A DNA stretch of 64,000 nt from Eledone cirrhosa (taxonomy: Eukaryota; Mollusca; Cephalopoda; Octopoda; Eledonidae): positions 32,027,595-32,091,594 of the forward strand of contig OZ024748.1 of NCBI GenBank assembly GCA_964016885.1, given 5' to 3'. Below, one piece after another: positions 38,224 through 50,125 of the stretch. Each line of letters opens with the position of its first letter. Positions within the stretch are counted from its first letter, which is position 1. The position numbers were made by a program, and so were the translations under genes. Under the pieces are notes generated by a model. That model was not told the origin of the DNA, did no database searches, and saw nothing but the letters and a program-made list of their open reading frames with translations.

Positions 38224-38481
38224 TTAACCCTTTAGCATTTACATTACTACATATATACTATTATATTTGCATGGTAAAGACTTTACCTCACATAACATTT
38301 ACATTACTACATATTTAATATTATATTTCCATGGTAATATCGAATTTATGAGATTTTGATATTATTTATATTGAAAACAATACCATAACATCAGTATCGG
38401 TGGCCAATTACGGCTGGTTTAAAACAAAAAAGGAGACAAAATTCTGGCCAGTTACGGCCAGTTTAAATGTTAAACGGTTAA
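38224..38481. mobile_element. piggyBac-like MITE, unit 2
   Basis: TTAA-flanked copy of 20000-20214. An internal ~45-bp duplication (ACATTTACATTACTACATAT twice) makes it longer. Confidence 0.75.
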
Positions 38482-38576
38482 GCAACTTTCAGTGGATAAT
38501 GTTCCAAGTTGCTCTTTTGGGATTAAATTTTGAATTTGATTAAAAACATTTCTGTCATTTTCAAGCATTTTATAAA

Positions 38577-38972
38577 ATTGATGGAAGCTGTGAAGTAGGA
38601 AAACCTGGGATGAGGTGATAAAAGCTGACCTCACACAATTGATGGAAGCTATAGAGTAGGAAGACCTGGGATGAGGTGATAAAAGCTGACCTCACACAAT
38701 TGATGGAAACTGTGAAGTAGGAAGACCTAGGATGAGGTGATAAAAGCTGACTTCACACAATTGGTGGAAGCTATGGAGTAGGAAGACCTAGTTTGAGATG
38801 ATAAAAGCTGACCTCACACAATTGATGGAAGCTATGAAGTAGGAAGACCTGGGTTGAGGGGAGAAAAGCTGACCTCACACAATTGATGGCAGCTATGGTG
38901 TAAGAAGACCTGGGATGAGGTGAGAAAAGCTGACCTCACACAATTGATTGAAGCTATGGAGTAGGAAGATAA
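38577..38972 (+). repeat. 61-bp LINE-derived minisatellite, unit 2
   Basis: About 6.5 tandem copies of the GACCTGGGATGAGGTGATAA-type unit. Confidence 0.9.
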
Positions 38973-39025
38973 GTACGGTTGTTTGAGGAAGACCAGCATT
39001 CACCCATGTATACCAGTCTCTCACT

Positions 39026-39304
39026 CCACGCCACCGATGTTGTCCAAGGGAAAGGTAATGACTGATACAGCTCGGTACCAGTGACATCGCATCATATATA
39101 TACACTATATATATATCATATATACACTGTGTACACTATATATTATACACTATATATGATGTTGTCCAAGGGAAAGGTAATGACTGATACAGCTTGGCAC
39201 CAGTGATTTCACAACATATATACTATATATATATATATACACTATGTATAATATATATACACTATATATATATTATATATACACTATGTACAGTATATAT
39301 AGAA
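39026..39304 (-). repeat. SINE-tail minisatellite
   Basis: Two GTTGTCCAAGGGAAAGG modules with TATACACTA-rich spacers, equivalent to 20526-20794. Confidence 0.75.
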
Positions 39305-39820
39305 TTCAAATTCTCATTTTTCTCTCTGATTTTCAATTAATATCTTACATGTTTTTAATAATATGTCTCATTCTGTTGGACCCTTCCTAAAAACTAATCT
39401 TCTCCTAATGTTACCCATTTCCCACCCTCCGACTATTGCTATATGGTTCAATCATAACTGAGCGGCTTATAGTAAGTTCTCTAACAAATCAGTATAGCAA
39501 AGCTACCACCTCGGTTACTACTCCTTAATTTTAGACCTGTTTGATGGGTGGACTGCGGAATTTGGAAAGTTTAAGCACTCAATGACAATGTAACAGATAA
39601 AGATAAATTCTCCTCCCGCTGCAGGATGACCAATATAATTCCGTCTACCACACCCCTCTCTGCCCCTCCAACCCATCCATCCCAACTTCAGAGTTGGTAC
39701 CATGAACGTAGGCACATTGAAAGGTCGCTCAAATGAGGTTGTAGAGATGCTTGAACGTAAAAAGTTGATGTTTGTTGTATTCAAGAGACTAGGTGGAGAA
39801 GTGGGTCTGCCAGATTCATC

Positions 39821-40231
39821 ATGGGTAAAAAACGATGCTATAAACTTTTCTGGGTGAGAAATGACAACGGACTGGGTGGTGCAGGAATTATGTTAGCTGA
39901 AAAATGGGTAGATAAGGTAATTGACACAAATAGAGTGAATGACAGAATAATTAAAATAAGACTAGTCCTAAATAGAACTACCGTGACAATAATATCCGCT
40001 TATGCACCCCAATCTGGTCTACGTGACTTTATAAAGGACAGGTTCTATGAGACGCTAATGCACACAACCTCCCAAATAACCGCAAGTGACTACTTAATTA
40101 TTGCTAGCGATCTAAATAGTCACGTTGGACAACATAGTGATGGCTATGATGGAATCCATGGAGGCTATGGGGTTGGAATAGAAATGATGAAGGCTTCAGA
40201 ATCCTGGAATTCTGTGATGCTAATAACATAA
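39821..40231 (+). pseudogene. LINE C endonuclease-domain fragment
   Basis: A 136-codon frame matching 21324-21800, with I-I-S-A-Y-A-P-Q and a degenerate I-I-A-S-D-L-N-S-H, where the family has G-G-D or G-D. A frameshift near 40160 ends it before the second catalytic histidine region. Confidence 0.75.
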
Positions 40232-40337
40232 ATATCTGTAAACTTCAAAAAACGAGAAAACCACTTGATCACCTATAGATCAGGGTAACACGCCAGCCAG
40301 ATAGATAGATTATATCCTTACTAGAAGACGTGACAAA

Positions 40338-40811
40338 GTGTCTGTTGTAAACACTAAATCCCTCCCCCGTGAAGAATGCACCTCCCAACATAGCCTAGTA
40401 GTTAGTGACCTCATAGTCAAGAATAGACGTACTCAACGACAGAGGAGGCCTACCTTGAGGAAAAGAATATGGAAGTTAAAGGACCCCATAACCAGTGACA
40501 AATTTAAAAGCTTATTACTTGATGCCTTTGACAATAAGGAAGAGCAATTAGAGATGTGCAATATAGAGGAACAGTGGCAATTCTTCAAAGTGAACCTGCT
40601 GAAAGCAACGGATGAAATCTGTGGCTGGAGCAGACCTATTAGCAGGAGGAGAGTAACTTGGTGGTGGAACAGTAAAGTGGAGGAGACAATCAAGGCCAAA
40701 AAGCAGGCTTGGAAAGTATGGCAGGATGGGGGAAGTAGAGAGAACTATCAAGTGGCCAGGAGAGAAGCTAGGAGACAAGTGTACCTTGCAAAAAAGGGAA
40801 ACAGAGGATAG
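40338..40811 (+). pseudogene. LINE C linker region
   Basis: A 157-codon frame collinear with 21930-22469, including I-C-G-W-S-R-P and R-R-V-T-W-W-W-N. It is broken by a 1-nt A insertion near 40797. Confidence 0.7.
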
Positions 40812-41812
40812 AAAATTCAAGCATGTTCTACAACGTGAGGACCCAAAACGTGAGGTGTTCAGGATTGCTAGGCAATGTGTCAAGGAAAACTGTGATATTG
40901 TCGGGTAGAAGTGTGTCCATAATGATAACGGTGTACTTGCCCTCACTGATACTGATAAGAAGATAGCCTGGAAGTGTCACTACAAGAGACAATTAAATGA
41001 GGAGAATAAATGGGAAAAAGATAGTCTGCCCCAAATCGATCCAATAGAAGGACCAGTGGTGCAGGTTAAAGGTAGCATAATAAGTAAGGCAATCAAAGAT
41101 TGGATGTGTAATAGTAATATACGTGAACGGCAAACCATAAATGAACTAAGTGAGAAACTAGGAATAAAAGGGATCAGATGCTGTTTACTTGAGAGAAGAC
41201 TACATTGGTATGGCCACGTGATGCGCATGAAAGACGATAGCTGTATAAAAAAGTGCAGGGCAATTAAAATTGATGGTAGTTACGGAGTATATAGACCCAG
41301 TAAAACCTGGGACGATGTGATAAATTCCCACCTTACACCTCTCTAAGACAATGTCACTGGAACGAGATCTTTGGCGTTACGCAGTAATACAGAAGACCCA
41401 CCTTGCCTATGTACAAAGTGAAACCTACAGACAGTAGCCACCTCTTAACCAAATATACACCCCAATCCAATACCCCTACCCTATCCTCCCACTCCCACCA
41501 ACACCACCCTCTCTCTATAAAGTTGGCCACAACATCCAGTCCAAATAAATGAGATAATGAGATCGAGATCGTGTAGGTGTCACAACAAAAAACACACAGT
41601 CCACGCTGTAATGTGGCCGTGTAGGTAACATGGTAAAAAGTTCCCAGTTCCACACTGTAAATGTGGTTGGTGTTAGGAAGGGCATCCAGCTTTCCTATAT
41701 GAGCGAGACACGGTCGCCCGACTAACCTTGCTTCAAGTGGGACAACTCTGGTCTAACCCATGCTAGCATGGAAGATGGACGTTAAACGAAGATGATTATG
41801 ATGATGATGATA

Positions 41813-42015
41813 TACATATTATAGATACACTATGCACAGTATATATAATACACTATATATGATGTCCAAGAGAAAGGCAATGGTTGATACAGCTTGGCAC
41901 CAGTGATATCACAGAATAAACAATATGTATACACTATATATTAAATTTCAATGTTATTAAAGTGTATAGATATGACAGTATAAGACTGATGTAGGGGAAT
42001 TAAAATTGTATATAT
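41813..42015. repeat. SINE-tail module and remnant of block G
   Basis: One GATGTCCAAGAGAAAGGC module (41860-41915), then ~75 bp matching pieces of block G near its end (ATATGACAGTATAAGACTGATG). Unit 2 has therefore lost most of block G. Confidence 0.65.
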
Positions 42016-42348
42016 ATATAATTGTTACACAAGAAATAATTAGATTAATTAAACTTATAATTGTTTCTACTTTTTGGCACAAGGCCAGCAATTAATCCAG
42101 TACATTACTGTAATGGAGACAGAAGGTATGCGGTGTCGTTGGGAATGTTTCAACTCTCGTACCGGTGTCATACGTTAAAAGTCCCCGATATAATTTAATA
42201 TCTTGAGACAGTTCCAATCGTATTTAATTTATTGTAAATCAGAAAATATCACTCAATTAAATATCAATTATATATCAATAAGAAAACCTCTACGTAGTCT
42301 CTCTGGCTGCTAGAAATAACAGCGATATTATCCATTACAACTGCTCTG

Positions 42349-42384
<36 letters not shown>

Positions 42385-42952
42385 GTGTGTACATAAGGTT
42401 TTGGTATATGTACGCTTGGTGAACATGTGTATTTACCTGTAGGTGTGCGTTCTACACGCATTTATGCGTGCATATTTATATATGTATATATAATTATATG
42501 TATCTACACACACACAAACATATATTTATATGTGTATTTGCTGTATACGTTCGTATGTGTGCCGCCCCGGTTTACGTCCGTGTGCGCGCGTTTATGTGTA
42601 CGTACATGTATATGCATGCATTGTGTGTGTTTTCGCATATGCACGTGTATAAATGTGTGTATGTATATGTTTAATTATTATTACTTTTATGATTTTAATA
42701 ACCTCTGTCATTTTCGTTCAACTAATTTATTTACATTATTCTGAACTCCGAAGCTGAGCATCATTCAATTTACTAAATAATATATTAGTCTACGACACCA
42801 TTTATACCATAAACGTGGTTTTGTCTTTACGTGTAATTGTTGTCACGTTCCACATAACGAGTATTATCTTCGCTTTTTTCCGTACATTGCCTGGGAACGT
42901 CATCACGAACCAAAGCCCAAATTATTTTCATATACAGTATATATATATAAAT
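42016..42952. repeat. block A, unit 3
   Basis: Copy of 11788-12811, interrupted at 42061-42111 by a SINE 3' fragment. It has a CT/TA microsatellite at 42347-42384 and the TG-rich stretch after it. Confidence 0.75.
42061..42111 (-). mobile_element. SINE 3' fragment (OR2-like), 5'-truncated
   Basis: The reverse complement of this 51-bp insert matches the 3' end of the SINE at 46459-46634 (GCTGGCCTTGTGCCAAAAA). Sister copies of block A lack it. Confidence 0.75.
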
Positions 42953-42954
42953 AT

Positions 42955-43123
42955 AAAATACAATATGTTGAAAAGGTAACAAACTAGATATATATATATT
43001 TAATTACCGTGTGTCTACCCTGCCTTTCATAGGTTATAGATTCCAGACACTGGTGGTTTTTCCCTGTTTTATTGATGGCGCACTATCTCTCTAGTGTGTT
43101 ACCTTTTCAACATATTGTATTTT
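42955..43123. repeat. foldback element, ~34-bp arms
   Basis: AAAATACAATATGTTGAAAA and its continuation (42955-42988) recur in reverse complement at 43089-43123 around a ~100-bp loop. Confidence 0.85.
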
Positions 43124-43224
43124 AAAGAGCTCAGGATTCCTTCACCTTTGAGCACATTATTGACAGGGAAGAGCGAGAGTCTGTGGCTCCGTTAATCTAT
43201 CATGATATATATAAATATATATAT

Positions 43225-43226
43225 GT

Positions 43227-43260
<34 letters not shown>

Positions 43261-43266
43261 GTACAC

Positions 43267-43298
<32 letters not shown>

Positions 43299-43300
43299 AC
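43225..43300. repeat. palindromic AC/TA/GT microsatellite
   Basis: GTAC, (AC)n, (AT)n, a central GTACAC interruption, (AT)n, (GT)n, GTAC over 76 bp. Confidence 0.85.
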
Positions 43301-43444
43301 ATATATATACATATATCTCAAAGGCGGTGCCCCAGCATGGCCTCAGCCAGATGGCTGGAACAGGTATAAGGATAAAAGAATATAATATATACGTCTATAT
43401 TCATATATTGTATTCATCCACATCACAATTTAAACTCAATTTTA

Positions 43445-45140
43445 CATGCTAGCATGGGTCAGACAAGTGGTCCTGTTGTGTGAAAACCTAGATCAAATAA
43501 CCGTGTCTTGCTCATGCAAGAACCATTTCTGGTTGGTTTCTATGGATGCCCTTCCTAACTCCAACCACATTTACAGTGTGGACTTGGTATTTATTGTGTT
43601 GCTAACATGACCAACCTACAGGGTCGACTGGGTGCTTTTCATTGTCTCACCATCAAGATCACTACCTAACAGGGCAAACTGGGTTCTCTTTGTCATGTCA
43701 CCAATATGACAACTTTGAAGGGTGGTTCATGTGCCATCAGTCTTGCCACGAGCATAACTACTTTACAGAGTGGGCTAGGGGTCTCCTGTAATGTCTAACT
43801 CACAGGGTGAACTGGGTGGTTTTTGTCATGTCACCAGCATGACTACCTTGCAGGGAGGGTTAGGTGTTCTTTTGTCATGCTACATAACAGAGAGGACTTG
43901 GTGCTCTTTTGTCATGACACATGCATGACCACCTTACAGGGTTGCCTGAGGGCTTTTAGCCATTTCAGCATCATTGGAGTAGAGCATGTTAAGCTTTCCA
44001 TACTTGTATACATAGGATGGTCAAGAGAGATGTATCAGATGTGAAAGTGGGGGTGGGGTAGTGTGTATGTAGGGTGGGGATTGGAGAGGTAGGTCAGGGT
44101 GGTGTACTTAGCTGGTAAGGGCGTGGAGTGTTAAGATATGGAGAGGAGGAAAATTGGAGCATACATCAAAACACTAAATATTGCTTCATCCCGTGCACAT
44201 TGGAATGCAGGTCACCTGCAGTAGTGTACAACACCAGAGATTTCAATCCTGTGTCATCACCTTTGAGAGGTACAATGGTGTCAGGTCAGCTTTTACCTCC
44301 TCATCCCAAGCTTTCCTAGGTCTTCCTCTTCCATCAATTTCAAGATGTCAACCTTTTATACAGCATCTCTACCTTCATATGCATCACATGTCCATAACAA
44401 TGCAATCTACACTCCTGCATACTGTATCTTATCCCTCTCATGCCCAGGTTCTCTCTCAGTTTATTAACATTTTGTTCTTCATGTATATTACTATTACACA
44501 TCCGTCGGAGAAATCAAGCTTCATTTCTATCCAATCTTCTGAGATCCTCTGCACACACTGCCCAGATCTCACTGCAATGCAGCATTGCTGTTCAAATGCA
44601 CACATCAATTAAATGAAACAACCTTTTGTAGCTAGCAGCAGTAGTAGCACCCTAAACCTTTGCCATCTTGTTCTTACTCTGGTTAGTGTACTTTCAGAAC
44701 ACCTACCTACACTGCTAATTTGTCAGCCTGGTAACAGAAACTGTCCACTGTTTCTATGGAATCCTTTAAATATTTGATAGATCTTGTCTCCTATAAGTGA
44801 TTGCTTCTTAATGCTCCAGTGCAAAGACCCCATGTAAAACCTACGTTCTTAGTTAACTTACCTTGTATCCCACTAAATCTCTTGTGTACCCATAGTCTAT
44901 TTAGTGTAAATAATGTTTCATACACATAACATGTATGTGTAACCACTGGTTTCCAAGTCCACTTATGGCCACCACTGTTTATTGGGGTGAGCCACTTCCA
45001 AACAGACCCTTCATTAGGCATGCTGAAAAATATATTAAAAATTCTTTCCTACAACAATTTTCACCCCAAACAAAAGAGAGTTTCATATTGTCAAAAAAAG
45101 AGGTAAATCTTTAGTGGTGAAAATGTCAGACTTAATTATA
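43445..45140 (-). mobile_element. non-LTR retrotransposon remnant E, unit 3
   Basis: The fullest copy of remnant E. 45021-44791 on the minus strand keeps a knuckle segment L-W-V-H-K-R-F-S-G-I-Q-G-K-L-T-K-N-V-G-F-T, and 44700-44200 the C-terminal domain. The 3'UTR runs to 43445. It is disrupted by stops. Confidence 0.7.
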
Positions 45141-45147
45141 TATGTAA

Positions 45148-45795
45148 TTAGACACACATAGAAGTGGTTGATAGCTTTTACAATCTAGGTGACTTAATTA
45201 GCAGTGGAAGGGTCTGCTCTGAAAGATGAATAGCTAGAATAAGGATGGGATGGAAAAAGTTTAGATGGCTACTGCAACAGTTGACCACAAAAGGTTCCTC
45301 TCTCTGTACAAAAGGACGACTGTATGACACATGTAGGTGATGTGCAATGATGTATGGTAACAAAACAAAGGCTGTGACTGCAGAGGATATGTAGACAGGA
45401 GAGAAATGAAACAACAATGCTTTGTAGGATATGTTATGTAAGTTTGGGAGAAAGGCAGAGCTTGGACAAGTTCAAGAAGAAGCTGGGTTTAAGAGTAATC
45501 TGAAGTGGTGTGTAAGAGAGAAGACTTTGTTTGTACGGACATGGGATGCACATGGATAATGACCACTGGGTGATGAAGTGCCAGGAAATCCCAGTGGAAG
45601 GAGGCCATAGTAGAGGTAGACCAAGAAAGACCTGGACAGAGGCTGTGTGAACTGACTTCAAATAACTGAATCTCACAGAGGACATGACAAAGAAACATGA
45701 CGAGTTGAAAGATGCCATATTGAGAAGGACCTGTCCATCCCAAGGAAGCATGGAAAAACCGACATAAAAACAGTGATGGGGGTTGATGAAGATGA
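45148..45795 (+). mobile_element. non-LTR retrotransposon remnant F, unit 3
   Basis: Copy of 15889-16545, including the G-R-P-R-K-T-W-T-E-A-V segment near 45620. Multiple stops. Confidence 0.7.
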
Positions 45796-46019
45796 CGTAC
45801 ATATACACACACACATAATCAAATGAATCAAATACAGATATGCACATACTTATATACAAACACATATACAAATATATACATGGAGACAAATTTCTACACA
45901 CATACATTCACATATATATAGCATATGTAAATTCTGAACGATACAGTTTTGTCAGCAAAACTCTTGGTTACAACTTCTACAAATAAAATGAAAGGAGAAG
46001 AATTTCTTAGTAAAACAGT

Positions 46020-46025
46020 TTTATT
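46020..46025 (-). promoter_or_regulatory. poly(A) signal AATAAA, zinc-finger gene 3
   Basis: Minus-strand AATAAA ~695 nt 3' of the stop codon of the intact gene; the distance includes a SINE insertion. Conserved in all four units. Confidence 0.55.
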
Positions 46026-46114
46026 CAAAACATTTACAACATTGGTGGCACTATTTTGGGTGAGTGACATGGTTTTTATCTTGTCTGATTGTGTTTGTGT
46101 TGCTTCAAGTAACC

Positions 46115-46440
46115 TTTACAAGACATCACATTGATCTAGTTCCTCTCCTGTTAGTGTCTAGTGAAACCACAACATTTAGAGAAGGATTTACCACAGACAT
46201 CACAGTGATATGGTTCCTCTCCTGTATATGTTAGTTTCTAGAGAAGTCACATTTAGAGAAAGGTTTACCACAGACATCACAGTGATATGGTTCCTCTCCT
46301 GTATATGTTATTGTCTAGTGAAGCCACAACATTTAGAGAATGATTTACTAAATATATCAAAGTGATATGGCTTCCCAGCTGTATGTATATATGTTTGTGT
46401 GTAGTTAATGTAACAATTTCCCTCAGTTGTCAAAATGATA
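46115..46440 (-). pseudogene. decayed C2H2 fingers in the 3' flank, unit 3
   Basis: Decayed finger repeats equivalent to 16830-17170. The finger series is split from the gene by the SINE at 46459. Confidence 0.7.
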
Positions 46441-46458
46441 TATATTTGTATTCTCATT

Positions 46459-46634
46459 GGCAGTATCGGTAGAGAGTCGGACACCATGCTTTGACGCATA
46501 GAGTTATGGCCCTTGCCATTCTGAGTTCAAATCCCGCCGAGATTAACATTGCCTTTCATCCTTACGGGGTCGATAAAATAAAGTACCAGTAATGCACTCG
46601 GTATTTGCTGGCCTTGTGCCAAAAATAGAAACAA
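46459..46634 (+). mobile_element. tRNA-derived SINE (OR2-like), unit-3-specific
   Basis: Plus strand: A-box region GGTAGAGAGTCGG, B box GAGTTCAAATCCCGCC, a conserved GGGTCGATAAAATAAAGTAC core and GCTGGCCTTGTGCC tail. Units 1 and 2 have the uninterrupted target TTCTCATTAATTCAC (17120, 34665), so this insertion followed the duplication. Confidence 0.85.
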
Positions 46635-46719
46635 TTAATTCACAAATGTGAGGGAATGATTTATTACTGATGTCAATGTTATGATTTGATCTGTATGTAT
46701 AAGCTTGTGTGTAGTTAGG

Positions 46720-48093
46720 CTACTTTTCCAAGTGATATGGCTTGTCTCCTGTATGTATACGTTTGTGGCTAGTTAAGTGATTACTTTCAGAGAATGATAT
46801 ACCACAGATATCACAGTGATATGGCTTGTCTCCTGTTTGTATACATTTGTGGCTAGTTAAGTGACTACTTTGAGAGAATGATTTACTACAGATATCACAG
46901 TGAAATGGCTTGTCACCTGTATGGGTACGTTTGTGGATAGGTAAGTGACTACTTCGAGAGAATGATTTACCACAGATATTACAGTGATATGGCTTGTCAC
47001 CTGTATGTATACGTTTGTGGCTAGTTAAGGTACCACTTTGTGAGAATGATTTACCACAGATATCACAGTGATATGGCTTGTCTCCTGTATGTATACGTTT
47101 GTGGCAAGTTAAGGCACTACTTTGAGAGAATAATATACCACAGATATCACAGTGATATGGCTTGTCTCCTGTATGGGTACGTTTGTGCTTAGTTAATGTA
47201 GAACTTCGAGAGAATGATTTACCACAGATATCACAGTGATATGGCTTGTCTCCTGTATGTATACGTTTGTGTCTAGTTAAGGTACTACTTTGAAAGAATG
47301 ATTTACCACAGGTCTCACAATGATATGGCTCGTCTCCTGTATGTATACGTTTGTGCTTAATTAAGGTACGACTTCCAGAGAATGATTTACCACAGATATC
47401 ACAGTGAAATGGCTTCTCTTCTGTATGTATACATTCGTGGCTAGTTAAGGTACTACTTTGAGAGAATGATTTACCACAGGTATCACAGTAATATGGCTTG
47501 TCTCCTGTATGTATACGTTTGTGCCTAGTTAATGTACAACTTCGAGAGAATGATTTACCACAGATATCACAGTGATATGGCTTGTCTCCTGTATGTATAC
47601 GTTTGTGTATAGTTAAATGAAAACTTACAGAGAATGATTTACCACAAATATCACAGTGATATGGCTTTTCACCTGTATGTATTCGATTGTGCGTAGTTAA
47701 GGTACTACTTACAGAGAATGATTTACCACAGGTATCACATTGGTATGGCTTGTCTCCGGTATGGGTACGTTTGTGAGGAATTAACTGACTAATTTGAGAG
47801 AATGATTTACCACAGATATCACAGGGATATGGTTTCTCTCCTGTATGTATACGATTGTGGTTAGTTAAGGCACTACTTTGAGAGAATGATACCCCACAAA
47901 TCTCACAATGATATGGCTTATCTCCAATATGTATACATTTATGTCTAGTCAAGGCACTACTATCAGAAAATGATTTACCACAGATATCACAGTGATATGG
48001 CTTCTCTTCTCTAACCTTCATCATCTCACCAGGAATACTAAACATTTTCGATTGTGTTTCACATTTAATCTTTTCACTCAATTTATTTTCCAT
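46720..48093 (-). CDS. C2H2 zinc-finger protein, 15 fingers (only intact copy)
   Basis: An uninterrupted 457-codon frame, predicted to be a nuclear DNA-binding protein. A ~29-aa leader ending V-R-E-E precedes fifteen fingers of 28 aa with H-T-G-D/E-K-P linkers. Backbone residues are almost invariant, while recognition-helix positions -1, 3 and 6 vary (for example D/A/R, Q/Q/P, V/H/I, R/H/I). Finger 14 has Q for its last histidine. A sixteenth finger is cut after K-P-Y-H by a ~26-nt deletion relative to gene 1, and translation stops after L-E-K. No KRAB, BTB or SCAN domain is visible. The ATG at 48093 is conserved in unit 2. The frame stays open upstream to an AG at 48157-48158 after a T-rich tract, so an upstream coding exon is possible. 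Confidence 0.85.
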   Translation of the reverse strand: MENKLSEKIKCETQSKMFSIPGEMMKVREEKPYHCDICGKSFSDSSALTRHKCIHIGDKPYHCEICGVSFSQSSALTNHNRIHTGEKPYPCDICGKSFSQISQLIPHKRTHTGDKPYQCDTCGKSFSVSSTLTTHNRIHTGEKPYHCDICGKSFSVSFHLTIHKRIHTGDKPYHCDICGKSFSRSCTLTRHKRIHTGDKPYYCDTCGKSFSQSSTLTSHECIHTEEKPFHCDICGKSFSGSRTLIKHKRIHTGDEPYHCETCGKSFFQSSTLTRHKRIHTGDKPYHCDICGKSFSRSSTLTKHKRTHTGDKPYHCDICGILFSQSSALTCHKRIHTGDKPYHCDICGKSFSQSGTLTSHKRIHTGDKPYHCNICGKSFSRSSHLPIHKRTHTGDKPFHCDICSKSFSQSSHLTSHKCIQTGDKPYHCDICGISFSESNHLTSHKRIHTGDKPYHLEK

Positions 48094-48630
48094 AATGATT
48101 TCTTCTTCAACAGAATATACAAATGTTTTACTTGTAATATTTTTTATATTATATTCCTAAAAAATATATCTTCTAAATTTCCCTCAACTGTAATTTCAGT
48201 TAATATCTGAAGATAATACAAACTTATGTTTCATCCAAGTTTAGTTAAAATAGTAAACCATCTTATAGTGAAGAAAATAAACTCAGTTCTGAAGAAATAT
48301 CTCACAGTAATTCGACGACAGATTTATGTAAACAGTGTTATATAAGTTCTGTTTAAAAAGTTTTAGTCTTCAAATGATGATAAATAGAGGTGATGTATCC
48401 AAGATTGAAAATAATAATTTATCCCAATGTCATCTGATATTCTGAAATAAGAAAGAAACATTGAGATAATAGAGAATACTTAAGAAGCAGAGATAGATTT
48501 AACAGTGGGAATATTACAAAATTACCATATTTCCGAGCGTCGAAGACGTTACTTTTTCACTAATATAAGTCTCAAAAATCTACCATACTTCCTGGAGCCT
48601 GAAGGTTGCTTATTATTATTTTTCAAAAAG
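48094..48630 (-). other. conserved 5' flank of zinc-finger gene 3
   Basis: Aligns with the flanks of genes 1 and 2. It includes a candidate acceptor (TTTTTTAG on the minus strand, 48157) at a position where all three copies keep AG. Confidence 0.5.
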
Positions 48631-48808
48631 GTGGTGGATTGGCAGTATTGGTAGAGGGTCGGGCGCCATGCTTTTAAGCATAGAGTTACCTCCTTTATGA
48701 TCTGAGTTCAAATCCCGCCGAGGTTAACTTTGCCTTTCATCCTTATGGGGTTGATAAAATAAAGTACCAGTAATGCACTGGGTATTTGCTGGCCTTGTGC
48801 CAAAAGTA
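48631..48808 (+). mobile_element. tRNA-derived SINE (OR2-like), second copy
   Basis: Same family as 46459-46634, with GAGTTCAAATCCCGCC B box and GCTGGCCTTGTGCC end. It replaces ~50 bp present in units 1 and 2, so a small target deletion accompanied it. Confidence 0.85.
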
Positions 48809-48817
48809 TAAGTATAC

Positions 48818-49556
48818 CTGTGTGATGTTTATTTATATAAACCAAGGCTATATATATGTCAAACTACAGCTGCACCATCACGATAGCGGTGTCATCTAGT
48901 ACAGGGCGCCAAAACTGGTAACCTTGTGAGATGGGTTTGGCTCGGCCGACTGGCTACCCTCCCCATAGTGGTGCAGCCAACTGGCCAGCTCTTCTCGTAA
49001 CCGTACCATCCAGTAGCAGTCACCATAACTATGGTAACATCATGGTTTGGCGCAGCTGGCCACCAAGTACCAGGCCCAAAAATTATAGTTCCACAGTGAG
49101 ATGGGTTCAGTGCAGTCAACTGGTTCATGTTAGGAAGGGAATCTAGCTGTAAAATACCTGACCAAATTACAGACCTCGCCTGAGCAACCATGGCCAGAAT
49201 TGCCTCCTGGTGTGGATGACCTGTCTAATCCATGCAAGAATGGAAAAATGGACGTTAAATGGTGATGATACAGACATATATATATATATCACCCCCACAC
49301 TGGACATGTAAAAGACACAGCAAAAAGCACCCAGCCCACACTGTAAAGTGGACATGTAGGTGTCTTGGGAAATGCACCCAGTCCACACTGTCAATGTGGT
49401 TGCCGTTAGGAAGGGCATCCAGCCATAGAAAGCTAGCCAGAACCAGCCCTATATGAGTGAGACACGGTCACCTGATCCAAATTGCCTCTAAATGGGACCC
49501 ATCTAACCCATGCTAGTGAGGAAGATGGATGTTAATTGATGATGATGATGATGATT
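48818..49556 (+). mobile_element. LINE 3'UTR fragments with GATGAT tails, unit 3
   Basis: Copy of 19009-19800 with small deletions. Confidence 0.7.
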
Positions 49557-49753
49557 TATAATAAAATGTAGTTTGCTTGAAGCATTCTATATAAAATATA
49601 ACGTTGAAAGAGATAGAAGGCTAAACAATGCAAAATGGACTGTAAGATGAGGTAAGAAAAAGTAAAAGTTACCTGGTAATCTTTGTTTTTTTTTTTGCTG
49701 TTGTTCTTTTATTTGTACAATATTGCAGGACCTAAAAGTCCTTTCTTCAGGGT

Positions 49754-50028
49754 TTAACCTTTTAGCATTTACATTAATACATATATACTATTATATTTCC
49801 ATGGTAAAGTCTTTACCTCACATAACATTTACATTATTCTATAGTTACTATTGTATTTTCACAGTAAAGTCTTTATCTCACATATGTCACATAAAATCGA
49901 ATCTATGAGATTTTGATATTATTCATATTGAGAACAATACCATAACATCAGTATGAGTGGCCAGTTACGGCTGGTTTGAACAGAAAGGGGGAACAGAATT
50001 TTGGCCGGTTTAAATGCTGAAGAGTTAA
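49754..50028. mobile_element. piggyBac-like MITE, unit 3
   Basis: TTAA-flanked copy of 20000-20214 with a decayed right end and the same internal duplication as unit 2. Confidence 0.7.
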
Positions 50029-50125
50029 GCAACTTTCAGTGGATGATGTTCCAATTTCCCCTTTTCAGGAATAAATTTTGATTTTGATGAAAATCTTTTC
50101 TAAGTCGTTTTCAAGCATTTTATAA

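Larger units (their letters stand above)
39305..41812 (+). mobile_element. LINE C, internally deleted endonuclease/RT retrotransposon
   Basis: Paralogue of LINE A in the same minisatellite context. It has the 5' leader, the endonuclease (39700-40320), linker ORF (40338-40811), the same join at 41100 from the I-K-D codons straight into W-M-C-N-S-N-I-R-E-R-Q, C-terminal domain (to 41346), 3'UTR and tail. It carries the 34-bp motif only once and lacks the ~224 bp between the two motifs of LINE A. The RT core is absent and there are several frameshifts. Confidence 0.8.
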
